NCBI GenBank assembly: GCA_023248035.1
Contig: JAHFFJ010000006.1
Coordinates: 1 to 37,912, forward strand
DNA length: 37,912 nt
Direction: 5' to 3'
DNA from: Microcaldota archaeon
Lineage (GTDB): Archaea > Micrarchaeota > Micrarchaeia > Anstonellales > Bilamarchaeaceae
Below the pieces are notes generated by a model. It saw nothing but the letters and a program-made list of their open reading frames with translations. It searched no databases and was not told the origin of the DNA. A program made the position numbers and the translations under genes. Position 1 is the first letter of the stretch, and each line of letters opens with the position of its first letter. Below, piece by piece: positions 24,501 through 31,847 of the stretch.

Positions 24501-24740
24501 TTACCCACAAACATAATTTTCACAAGAACTTCCGCTTTCACAATCATCAGATGTGATGCAAGTCTCCCCCGTTTTTGCCTTTATTGCCTGATCGGTTATA
24601 TCATTTATTTTTGCTGTTTTTTCAGTTATACTTTTTCCGGTATCCTTTGCTGTACCGATAAGCTGGGTTGCAGCAATCATAATAACTGCCATAATCACAA
24701 CGACTAAAATTAACATCTCTGCAGATAACTGACCTTTCAA
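24501..24740 (-). CDS. Class III signal-peptide (type IV pilin-like) small protein
   Basis: The protein has 79 residues. MKGQLSAEMLILVVVIMAVIMIAA has the QxSxExxxL class III signal of archaeal pilins, cleaved before Q by an EppA-like peptidase and followed by a hydrophobic assembly helix. After a polar helix the C terminus carries four Cys in C-x5-C-x5-C-x4-C spacing (CITSDDCESGSSCENYVC), a disulphide-rich knob unusual for a short pilin. Its start overlaps the stop of the upstream small gene by 4 nt. Confidence 0.8.
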   Translation of the reverse strand: MKGQLSAEMLILVVVIMAVIMIAATQLIGTAKDTGKSITEKTAKINDITDQAIKAKTGETCITSDDCESGSSCENYVCG

Positions 24741-24931
24741 ATACCCACCTCTTGATCGATTGCTCTTCCAGCTTTTTTGAGTTTAAGATATTCCTCTAAT
24801 CTTTGTTCCGGTTCAAGTTCGTTTCTTTGCTTTCTAAAAAAAGTATAAGCAAGCTCAACAAAAGCCAAGTTAAGGTCTAAGGACAGTTTATTAACTAGAG
24901 CGACTATTGCGTTTTCGTCAAGCTTGCTCAT
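24737..24931 (-). CDS. Small helical protein upstream of the pilin
   Basis: The 64-residue protein is predicted all-helical, with amphipathic helices (NAIVALVNKLSLDLNLAFVELAYTFFRKQ and ERLEEYLKLKKAGRAI) and no membrane segment or known motif. It overlaps the pilin start by 4 nt (ATGA), so the two are translated together. AT-rich sequence with a TATA-like ATATATTTTC lies just upstream at about 24966-24985 (minus strand). Function unknown. Confidence 0.6.
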   Translation of the reverse strand: MSKLDENAIVALVNKLSLDLNLAFVELAYTFFRKQRNELEPEQRLEEYLKLKKAGRAIDQEVGI

Positions 24932-25104
24932 ATCATCCCCCGTTTTATTAGCTAAAATTGTTAGTATTTATATATTTTCTTAAGATATATGTTAATATAA
25001 ACATAAAATCCTAATTTTTATGTGGATTTAAACATAGGACACGTCTTTAATTAGATATAATCGAGATGTAACTAGTATAGTACTATTCACAGGCTAAGAA
25101 ATGG

Positions 25105-25830
25105 TTAATTCTCTCTTTGGAGTGGTTTAGGGCCATTTTCCCTTAGCCATTTGCGCCTTTCTTTGTAATCAGGCATTATTCGTTCTACAAGCGACCAAAA
25201 GCGTTTGCCATGGTTTCTGTGCCTGGTGTGGCTTAACTCGTGGACAATCACATAATCCAGTATTTCTTCTGGCATAAAAAATAGCTTAAAATTTAGCATT
25301 ATCGAGCCATCTTTCGAGCAACTTCCCCACCTGCTTACATTTTCACGTATAGAAATTCTCGGTATCTCCGCCTGAAAAAAATTGTTATTTATGCTTTCTA
25401 TTTTGTACTTTATGTTCGTCATTATCTGGTTGACTATTATCGACTTTACTCTTTTTGCAGCTATCTCATCTTTCTGCGGATGGTTCGAATTGATCTTTAT
25501 AGTTATCTCTTCATCATCCAAACAACTTCCAAAACGTTCGGATTCAACAAAATTTATCCTGAACCTTTTACCCATCACAGTTACCATCTGGCCATGGAAA
25601 AAAATTATTTTTTTGCTTTTTTCTACCTGCCATTTCCCTATTTCTATTGATCGGATCGCTCTTTGGAGGAGGTTAGTTTCAACACGCAATTTTTCAGAAT
25701 TCGGCCATCGCTGCGGGATGCTTATAACTATTCTTCCCTCCCTCAACCTGGCACTTGCATTTTTGTTTTTATTCAACATCCTTACTATGCCAAATTTTCG
25801 CCCGTTTATCTCCACTTCTGAATTTTCCAC
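25105..25830 (-). CDS. YgjP-like (DUF45) zinc metallopeptidase
   Basis: The protein has 241 residues. VIVHELSHTRHRNHGKRFWSLVERIMPDYKERRKWL near the C terminus carries the HExxH zinc site and the downstream NHG/F.W pattern of the DUF45/YgjP family. ISIRENVSRWGSCSKDGSIMLNFKLFFMPEEILDYV before it is also family-typical. The N-terminal part is a beta-rich region (about 1-90). Family members are often housekeeping proteins or linked to restriction systems; no such system is visible here. It starts 12 nt downstream of the small gene that precedes it on the minus strand. Confidence 0.8.
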   Translation of the reverse strand: MENSEVEINGRKFGIVRMLNKNKNASARLREGRIVISIPQRWPNSEKLRVETNLLQRAIRSIEIGKWQVEKSKKIIFFHGQMVTVMGKRFRINFVESERFGSCLDDEEITIKINSNHPQKDEIAAKRVKSIIVNQIMTNIKYKIESINNNFFQAEIPRISIRENVSRWGSCSKDGSIMLNFKLFFMPEEILDYVIVHELSHTRHRNHGKRFWSLVERIMPDYKERRKWLRENGPKPLQREN

Positions 25831-25842
25831 CTGAGTTTCCCC

Positions 25843-26184
25843 CTATCTAACATTTCTTTGCTGCCTTAATAGTGCCTGTCTTCTTTCTATTTCATCCTGA
25901 AAATATGCCCATATCTTACTCCCTTCATTCTGGGGTAAAATTTTTATTATTTGTAATTTTTTGTTTCGCGAATCCGGGGATAAAGGAGTATAATCTACAA
26001 GTACATAATCGCCTTTCTTGATTTTGGCACCTATTCCTTCACCTACGCTTAAAATAAGGAGATTTCCATCCCACATTTTCACTACACTCTGGATACTTTT
26101 ATCCGCTCCAACGACCCCACTTTTTCCAGCTATTATGAGATGTTCTGCAATGCCTATATGGTACACGGTTTCACCTTCAATCAT
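25843..26184 (-). CDS. Unknown beta-rich small protein
   Basis: The 113-residue protein has an N-terminal beta-rich stretch with several Gly turns (HLIIAGKSGVVGAD, MWDGNLLILSVGEGIGAKIKKGDYVLVDY), suggesting a small barrel. A polar helix with FQDEIERRQALLRQQRNVR forms its C terminus. It has no catalytic or metal motif. It precedes the YgjP-like gene on the same strand with a 12-nt gap, and the pair is divergent from lipA. Confidence 0.55.
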   Translation of the reverse strand: MIEGETVYHIGIAEHLIIAGKSGVVGADKSIQSVVKMWDGNLLILSVGEGIGAKIKKGDYVLVDYTPLSPDSRNKKLQIIKILPQNEGSKIWAYFQDEIERRQALLRQQRNVR

Positions 26185-26246
26185 TTATAGAAGAAATTTA
26201 AATTGACTATGGTTGCAAATAAAAGCTTTAATTCATATTCACAATC

Positions 26247-27188
26247 ATGGATTGTGCTACTAAATCAAGTTTTACCCTTTCTTTTAATACCCGCTCGCAA
26301 ATTCAAAAACTACCATCCTGGCTCAAGATCAAATACGTGGATAATGAACTTACTAACAAAATCGAATCACTATCAAAAAACTATAATCTTCATTCTGTCT
26401 GTCAAAGCGCACACTGCCCAAACCGGAGCGAGTGTTGGTCCCAGGGGACTGCCACATTTATGGTTATGGGTGAGCAATGTACTAGGGGCTGTAGATTTTG
26501 TGCAGTTAGCACCATGAGTAAACCACCACCACTTGATCCAAACGAGCCACAAAATCTTGCTTCTGCAGTTGCTGCACTCAATCTACGCTATGTTGTAATA
26601 ACCTCGGTTGCACGTGATGATCTGGAAGATGAAGGTGCAGGACATTTTGCAGAATGCATAAAGGCTCTTAAGGAAAAACAAGCCGGGCTTCTAATCGAAG
26701 TTCTTGTTCCGGATTTTAAAGCCAAAAAATTTGCCATTAAGAAAATAATTGAAGCACAACCTGATGTGGTTTCTCATAATGTAGAAACTGTTGAAAGACT
26801 TACCCGCTCGATTAGGGATATCCGGGCAAACTATAACCAGTCTCTCGAAGTTCTTCGACTCTATCGCGAAATGTCAAATGAAAAAATAATAACCAAATCC
26901 GGAATGATGGTGGGTTTTGGGGAGAGTGAGGGTGAAATTAGAAAAACCATGTTTGATCTTCGTGCTATTGGTGTGGAAATCTTTACCATTGGTCAATACC
27001 TGCAACCAACAAAAACTCCTCGGCATCTTCCGGTTAAGGAATTCGTTCATCCCGATGTTTTTAAGAAATACGAGCAGATGGGTTACGAAGTCGGTTTCAA
27101 ATACATGGCATGTGGAGCATTGGTGCGCAGTTCGTATAAGGCTGCAGAACCTTTCATAGAAAAAATGATAGTTAGCAGAAATCGTTGA
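26247..27188 (+). CDS. lipA: Lipoyl synthase
   Basis: This radical SAM enzyme inserts two sulphurs into octanoyl-lysine on E2-type proteins. It has 313 residues. The auxiliary cluster ligands C52, C57 and C63 (CQSAHCPNRSEC), the radical SAM motif C78-x3-C82-x2-C85 and the C-terminal RSSY are all present. It lies upstream of the 2-oxoacid dehydrogenase genes whose E2 carries the lipoyl lysine. No octanoyl transferase or lipoate ligase is visible in the window. Confidence 0.95.
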   Translation: MDCATKSSFTLSFNTRSQIQKLPSWLKIKYVDNELTNKIESLSKNYNLHSVCQSAHCPNRSECWSQGTATFMVMGEQCTRGCRFCAVSTMSKPPPLDPNEPQNLASAVAALNLRYVVITSVARDDLEDEGAGHFAECIKALKEKQAGLLIEVLVPDFKAKKFAIKKIIEAQPDVVSHNVETVERLTRSIRDIRANYNQSLEVLRLYREMSNEKIITKSGMMVGFGESEGEIRKTMFDLRAIGVEIFTIGQYLQPTKTPRHLPVKEFVHPDVFKKYEQMGYEVGFKYMACGALVRSSYKAAEPFIEKMIVSRNR

Positions 27189-27248
27189 TCTTTTTATAGA
27201 TTAAAGTCTCTATTACAAACAATTTGGGCCTGGCTTTTATTAAAGACT

Positions 27249-27285
27249 ATGTGGGAAAAGATGCATTTTTAATATAATGTGAAAC
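27249..27285 (+). promoter_or_regulatory. Promoter of variable-protein gene 2, with box shared with gene 1
   Basis: ATGTGGGAAAAGAT (27249-27262) is identical to the box at 456-469, with TTTTTAA at the same distance (27266-27272) and TTTTTAATATAATG as the TATA-like part. Here about 140 nt of hairpin-bearing leader separate the box from the ATG at 27425. Confidence 0.5.
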
Positions 27286-27300
27286 ATATAATTCTACAAA

Positions 27301-27410
27301 AAGGAGATTCAAAGAAAGGAAGTTAGAAAGAAACCTTGGCTTCTTTCATGAGATTCAAAAAGAACCTTTCAAATAAAAAGGAGATTCAAAAAGAACCATT
27401 GGTTCTTTTT
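27301..27410 (+). repeat. Hairpin modules in the leader of variable-protein gene 2
   Basis: A perfect hairpin AAAAAGAACC-ATT-GGTTCTTTTT (27388-27410) and an imperfect one at 27326-27347 (9 of 10 pairs, loop TT) are joined by purine spacers AAGGAGATTC, AAGGAAGTTAG and ATGAGATTC. These spacers closely match those in the aRF1 leader (7498-7635, minus strand). An isolated half-hairpin (AAAAAGAACC) lies at about 27357-27366. Confidence 0.65.
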
Positions 27411-27424
27411 ATTGGGGTGTGTCT

Positions 27425-28216
27425 ATGGTTGCTCAAACTGCTGAATTAAAGAATCGATTACCCGATGGTAGACCAATCAGGGCTTTTGTAGATGCAAAAG
27501 GAAAAAATACTTTTACCCAAGTAGAGATGTTTGCTTTAGCTAAATGTATCCCTAAGGGAGAAAGTATAATGACCAACAATGATCATGATGCTTCTATTCG
27601 ATTTGGTCTTTCTGGTTCGGTTAATGTAAACGACTGTTGGAGAACCAGAGAGTATGTTGCTTATGAGAAAGGTTTTGGAATAGAACTAGGAAAACCAATT
27701 GGTAAAGAAATAAGATATGTTCAAGATGGCATATTATACGTTCTTGTTGTTCCTGATGTTCCTGTATTTGATCCAATTTCCAGAAAAAGAGTAAACTTGC
27801 AAAAAATAACTCAAATGGCTGTTTTCAGAGACATTGGACTATTGACAATTACTCAGAAAGATGAAAAAAGATTTGAAGTTTCTGTTGCTTCAGATCTTAA
27901 GCAAGGAGATGTAAAATCTGTTGGTACTATCAGAAACGGCTGGGGTCTTGTTGATGTGGATGGTTTTCCACTAAGAACTCGGGCATCAAATGAACGTGTT
28001 CTACACGCTAGATGTTTACATGTGCCCTATGATTTTGATTTTAGCTTTGATGAAACGGGTTATCACGGCTCTGTGGTCCGCGGCCGCCACGAGGACAGCA
28101 TCGACTCCAGGCGTACCGTCACTGTGGACTGCGACTGGTACCTTGCTTCAGGGGTGGCGTTGGTTGGTGCAACCGTGCCGAGCGATGTAAAGCTAGGTAG
28201 AGATCCAAAGGTCTAA
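27425..28216 (+). CDS. DGR-like variable protein 2 (predicted C-type-lectin-like C-terminal domain)
   Basis: The protein has 263 residues from ATG 27425 (MVAQTAEL); a GTG at 27419 is less likely given the match with gene 1. The N-terminal half (TFTQVEMFALAKC, IGKEIRYVQDGILYVLVVPD) resembles that of the minus-strand gene at 31848. The C-terminal part has GWGLVDVDGFP...SNER, then the A-poor segment (RGRHEDSIDSRRTVTVDCDWYLA) ending in GVALVG, aligning with gene 1 (DW + 4 residues + GVALVG in both). Most codons there are NNC/NNT. The frame ends 45 nt after the variable segment, but a different frame continues protein-like (see 28197-28397). Likely a surface or binding protein; fold inferred. Confidence 0.65.
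   Translation: MVAQTAELKNRLPDGRPIRAFVDAKGKNTFTQVEMFALAKCIPKGESIMTNNDHDASIRFGLSGSVNVNDCWRTREYVAYEKGFGIELGKPIGKEIRYVQDGILYVLVVPDVPVFDPISRKRVNLQKITQMAVFRDIGLLTITQKDEKRFEVSVASDLKQGDVKSVGTIRNGWGLVDVDGFPLRTRASNERVLHARCLHVPYDFDFSFDETGYHGSVVRGRHEDSIDSRRTVTVDCDWYLASGVALVGATVPSDVKLGRDPKV
28070..28174 (+). other. Candidate DGR variable region with 3' GC-rich end and hairpin (gene 2)
   Basis: This is a GC-rich, A-poor island in AT-rich surroundings, with mostly NNY codons, ending in GGGGTGGCGTTGGTTGGT (28151-28168; 17/18 identical to 941-958). It is followed by hairpin GGTTG-GTG-CAACC (28162-28174). Same design as the gene 1 segment but with a different stem. Confidence 0.55.
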
Positions 28217-28397
28217 AGAAGGCGAAACACGCCAAACTTTTACTATAGAAGGAAGTATAGCTGAAGCAGAATACGCTGCTGTCACTGGTTCTGGACACTT
28301 AAATCTAACTGCAATAAGAGAACTAGATGCGCTAGCAATAATCATAGATAGATTTTGCCTGATTATTCAAAAATTTTCAAATCCAATCATCCAATAA
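28197..28397 (+). pseudogene. Displaced C-terminal tail of variable protein 2 in the +1 frame
   Basis: After the stop at 28214-28216, the +1 frame is open from 28197 to TAA 28397 with no start codon, and reads as plausible protein (RSKEGETRQTFTIEGSIAEAE then a hydrophobic helix ending FSNPIIQ). Removing one A from the AAA at 28207-28209 would join it to gene 2, giving a tail of about 75 residues after the variable region, as in gene 1. It could be a real frameshift, a programmed one or a sequencing error. Confidence 0.45.
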
Positions 28398-28428
28398 ATT
28401 ATTAATCTAACGGTGTTTAACCGCTTTT

Positions 28429-29493
28429 ATGCCAATCACGCAGGTTTTTGAGGGAAAAGTCGATTATATGCAGATAATCGATAAGGATGGCGTAGTTGAT
28501 TCGAAACTTGAACCAAAACTTCCAAACGAACTTCTTGAAAAAATGTATCGTTTTATGGTGCTTGGGCGTATATGGGATAAAAAATGCCTTGTCCTCCAAA
28601 GAACCGGAAGAATGTATACCTATGCTCCACTAGAGGGTCAGGAAGCCATAGCTGTAGGTAGTACGCTTGCAACCGAATCAGGCGATTGGATATTTCCCAC
28701 CTACCGTGAAAGTTTCATCTATCATATAAGAGGTACTCCACTAGACATGATAAATGTGGCGTGGATGGGTATGGAAGATGGCCTCAAGATCGATCCTAGT
28801 CTTTGTTGTTTCCCAATTGCAGTTCCTATCGCTACACAGTTTGTTCATGCAGTTGGTGGTGCATATTCTCTTCGGGCTAAGGGGATAAAATCTGCCGTAC
28901 TGAGTTATGGTGGGGATGGTTCCACAAGTGAGGGAGATTTCCACGATGCACTTAACTTTGCAGGTGTTTGGAATTCACCATGCGTTTTTATTGTTTCAAA
29001 CAACCAGTGGGCAATTTCTGTCCCGAGAAAATGGCAGACAAAATCAGAAACCATCGCACAAAAAGCACTTGCCTATGGCTTTAAGGGAATACAAGTAGAC
29101 GGAAACGATGTTCTTGCAGTATATTCTGCAGTAAAAGAGGCTGCAGATAATGCCCGCTTAGGAAAAGGGCCGGTTCTGATTGAAGCAATAACCTATCGTA
29201 TGGGTCCACACACCACTGCTGACGATCCTAAAAAATACCGGAGCGAGGAAGAGGTTGCTTACTGGAGGGAACGCGATCCAATAAAACGCTTTCAAATTTA
29301 TCTTCAAAAGAAAGGCATATGGAACGAAGAGTATGAGCAAAAGCTTATTGCTGATTGTGCCAAAATTGTTGAAGATGCAGTTACAAAAGCTGAGGCCTAT
29401 ACGCAGGATCCAAAAGATATGTTCAAGTTTGTATTTGCCAAAATGACAAAAGATACAAAAGAGCAAATGGACGAATGCTTTGGAGTTGGATAA
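28429..29493 (+). CDS. pdhA: 2-oxoacid (pyruvate-type) dehydrogenase E1 alpha subunit
   Basis: With E1 beta it decarboxylates a 2-oxoacid, using thiamine diphosphate, and passes the acyl group to lipoyl-E2. It has 354 residues. The TPP motif runs from GGDGSTSEGDFHDALNFAGVW to NNQWAISVP (about 161-198), and HAVGGAYSLRAKG and YRMGPHTTADDPKKYRS with the phosphorylation-loop-like region are present. TYRESFIYHIRG is typical. Substrate specificity (pyruvate or branched-chain) is not certain from sequence. E1 beta, E2 and E3 follow on the same strand. Confidence 0.9.
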   Translation: MPITQVFEGKVDYMQIIDKDGVVDSKLEPKLPNELLEKMYRFMVLGRIWDKKCLVLQRTGRMYTYAPLEGQEAIAVGSTLATESGDWIFPTYRESFIYHIRGTPLDMINVAWMGMEDGLKIDPSLCCFPIAVPIATQFVHAVGGAYSLRAKGIKSAVLSYGGDGSTSEGDFHDALNFAGVWNSPCVFIVSNNQWAISVPRKWQTKSETIAQKALAYGFKGIQVDGNDVLAVYSAVKEAADNARLGKGPVLIEAITYRMGPHTTADDPKKYRSEEEVAYWRERDPIKRFQIYLQKKGIWNEEYEQKLIADCAKIVEDAVTKAEAYTQDPKDMFKFVFAKMTKDTKEQMDECFGVG

Positions 29494-29498
29494 ATGTT

Positions 29499-29578
29499 GG
29501 GGGGTTTCAAATGAGATTGGGATTTGCATGTAGATGGGGATCGAAAACCCCTCTAAGAATTATGTGGAGGGTTTTCAA
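29499..29578 (+). promoter_or_regulatory. Leader element B of PDH E1 beta, homologous to the aRF1 leader
   Basis: About 75% alike over 80 nt to the aRF1 leader at 7416-7493. The three arms are GGGGTTTC, GAAAACCCC and GAGGGTTTTC before the ATG. The middle arm can pair with the first (one bulge) or the third (GAAAACCC/GGGTTTTC, 8 bp, covering GAGG). At the variable pair all three arms differ from element A in a compensating way (G/C/G there, C/G/C here). Confidence 0.55.
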
Positions 29579-30553
29579 ATGAAAATAAATATGGTGGAAG
29601 CAATAAACCTCTGCCTCAAGCAAGAGATGGAAAGAGATAAAAATATCGTCGTCATGGGTGAAGATGTAGGTGTTGATGGTGGCGTATTTAGGGTAACGGA
29701 CGGTCTCTACACGAAGTTTGGTCGGGATAGAGTTATCGATACCCCACTTTCGGAATCAGGAATAATCGGTACGGCAATCGGTATGGCTGCACTTGGCTTA
29801 AGGTCGGTTCCAGAAATTCAGTTCCAGGGTTTTGAATATAATGCCTATCACCATATTGTTCAGCATGCTGCCAGGTTAAGGAATCGTACCCGGGGTGCCC
29901 TAAACGTTCCTATGGTTATCCGTTTGCCCTATAGCGGTGGAATAAAAGCGCTCGAACACCACAGCGAAAGTCTCGAAACTGTTTATCTACATATTCCAGG
30001 ACTTAAACTAGTCTGTCCCTCTTCCCCCTACGATGCAAAAGGTCTTCTTGCTTCCTCACTAAAGGATGAAGATCCAGTACTTTACTTTGAACCAAAACGT
30101 CTCTATCGTGCATTTAAGGAAGAAGTACCGGAAGAGCACTATGAAATTGAGATTGGCAAGGCACATGTGCTAAAAGAAGGCAATGATGTTACTGTTATCT
30201 CATGGGGTGCAATGACCTATATCAGCAAAGAAGCAGTTGCAGAAGCAGAAAAGCAGGGCATTTCAGTAGAACATATCGATCTACGTACCCTTTCACCATG
30301 CGACTGGGAAGCAATACACAAATCAGTTTCCAAAACTGGACGGTGCGTTGTTGTTCATGAGGCTGTGAAAACCCTAGGGTTTGGTGCAGAAATTGCAGCT
30401 AGAATAATGGAGAAAGATTTCCTTAGCCTGGAAGCTCCGGTAAAACGGGTTACTGCCTGGGATATCACAATACCCTATCCTAAAACCGAAGATTATTATT
30501 TTCCAGACAAAAAGAGAATCTTAAAGGGAATAATCGAAACAGCAAAATTCTGA
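29579..30553 (+). CDS. pdhB: 2-oxoacid dehydrogenase E1 beta subunit
   Basis: Forms the E1 heterotetramer with the previous protein. It has 324 residues from ATG 29579 (MKINMVEAIN); the ATG at 29534 lies inside the leader element and would add 15 atypical residues. GEDVGVDGGVFRVTDGL, DTPLSESGIIGTAIGMA, RLPYSGGIKALEHHSES and HEAVKTLGFGAEIAARI are conserved. E2 starts 15 nt after its stop. Confidence 0.92.
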   Translation: MKINMVEAINLCLKQEMERDKNIVVMGEDVGVDGGVFRVTDGLYTKFGRDRVIDTPLSESGIIGTAIGMAALGLRSVPEIQFQGFEYNAYHHIVQHAARLRNRTRGALNVPMVIRLPYSGGIKALEHHSESLETVYLHIPGLKLVCPSSPYDAKGLLASSLKDEDPVLYFEPKRLYRAFKEEVPEEHYEIEIGKAHVLKEGNDVTVISWGAMTYISKEAVAEAEKQGISVEHIDLRTLSPCDWEAIHKSVSKTGRCVVVHEAVKTLGFGAEIAARIMEKDFLSLEAPVKRVTAWDITIPYPKTEDYYFPDKKRILKGIIETAKF

Positions 30554-30567
30554 ATTTGGTGTACAAA

Positions 30568-31845
30568 ATGGCAAAAGAATTTAAATTTCCTGATGTTGGC
30601 GAAGGAATTCACGAAGGTACTATTGTAAAATGGCACTTTAAAGAAGGTGATGCTGTCAAGGCTGACCAGACTATTGTTGAAGTTGAGACTGATAAGGCCG
30701 TAGTTGAACTTCCTTCTCCCAATACCGGCACCATACTCAAGATAAATCACACTGTTGGTCAAGTGATCAAGGTTGGGGAGGTTTTAGTCGTCATAGGTGA
30801 ATCAGGTGAAAAAATCGACTCTATCCCCACTCTTAAAACTATTACTGAAAAAAATGTGGTTGAAAATAATCAAATAGAACGCCAACATTCGAAATCAGTT
30901 TCTGAAATTACGCTTCCATCATCCTCTTCCCACGTTCCAATCGCCACCCCGTCTACAAGGAAACTAGCACGTGAACTTGGTGTAGATCTCTCTTTAGTTA
31001 AAGGAAGCGGACCTGGAGGAAGAATAACTGATGATGATGTTCGGACAGCCAAACCTTCAAACCAAGTTCAACAAAGTATTTCATCGCCTGCTCTTGCACC
31101 TCAAAAATCTACCCCCTCCCCAATGGTGGTTAATAGTGAAGAGGGAGATCAAAGGATTCCACTTACTGGTATAAGAAAAGTAATTGCTCAAAGAATGACC
31201 TATTCCAAAACTCACATTCCCCATGCCTGTGGAATGGATTTTGTTGATGTAACCCGGCTTGTTGCAGTTAGAGAAAAAGAAAAATCCTCACTGGCAGCTC
31301 GGGGAGTGAAACTTACCTACCTTCCATTTGTTATTAAGGCATGCACGGTTGCCCTCCGTAAATATCCAAGCTTTAATGCCCATTTTGATTCTGAAAAAAA
31401 TGAACTTATTGCAAAAAAGGCATTCAACATTGGCATTGCAGTTGATACACCTGATGGATTAATTGTCCCTGTGATTAAGAATGTTGAAAAGAAATCCATA
31501 ATGGATATTGCAAGTGAAATAGAAAATCTTGCTGCACTTGCACGCGAGCGAAAGCTTAAACTCGAGGACTTAAAAGATGCAACTTTTACTATAACCAATA
31601 TTGGTAGCGTTGGGGGGATGTTTTCAACTCCCATCATAAATCCTCCTGAAGTTGCAATTATGGGCATTCATAGGATAAGGGATATGCCCATGGTTTTTAA
31701 TGGAAGGATCGAAGCAAGAAAAGTAATGGGTGTTTCACTCTGTTTTGATCATAGGGTGGTAGATGGTGCACTGGCAACTGAATTCATGAATGTTGTAAAG
31801 CAACATCTGGAAGACCCCGACCTTCTCCTTGTGGAAATGGTATGA
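30568..31845 (+). CDS. pdhC: Dihydrolipoamide acyltransferase E2
   Basis: Core of the complex; moves the acyl group from E1 to CoA. It has 425 residues from ATG 30568 (MAKEFKFPDVGEG). There is one lipoyl domain with K43 in ETDKAVVE, then a Ser/Pro/Gln linker and an E1/E3-binding domain (TPSTRKLARELGVDLSLVKGSGPGGRITDDDV, about 125-157). A second flexible linker and the catalytic domain follow, ending CFDHRVVDGALATEF with the active-site His and Asp. Domain order is complete. It ends 2 nt from the stop of a convergent variable-protein relative. Confidence 0.93.
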   Translation: MAKEFKFPDVGEGIHEGTIVKWHFKEGDAVKADQTIVEVETDKAVVELPSPNTGTILKINHTVGQVIKVGEVLVVIGESGEKIDSIPTLKTITEKNVVENNQIERQHSKSVSEITLPSSSSHVPIATPSTRKLARELGVDLSLVKGSGPGGRITDDDVRTAKPSNQVQQSISSPALAPQKSTPSPMVVNSEEGDQRIPLTGIRKVIAQRMTYSKTHIPHACGMDFVDVTRLVAVREKEKSSLAARGVKLTYLPFVIKACTVALRKYPSFNAHFDSEKNELIAKKAFNIGIAVDTPDGLIVPVIKNVEKKSIMDIASEIENLAALARERKLKLEDLKDATFTITNIGSVGGMFSTPIINPPEVAIMGIHRIRDMPMVFNGRIEARKVMGVSLCFDHRVVDGALATEFMNVVKQHLEDPDLLLVEMV

Positions 31846-31847
31846 AA

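Noticed and set aside
29534-29578. Upstream ATG for E1 beta
   Set aside because: It falls inside the structured leader, and the added residues do not belong to the family. ATG 29579 has the GAGG site and the usual N terminus.
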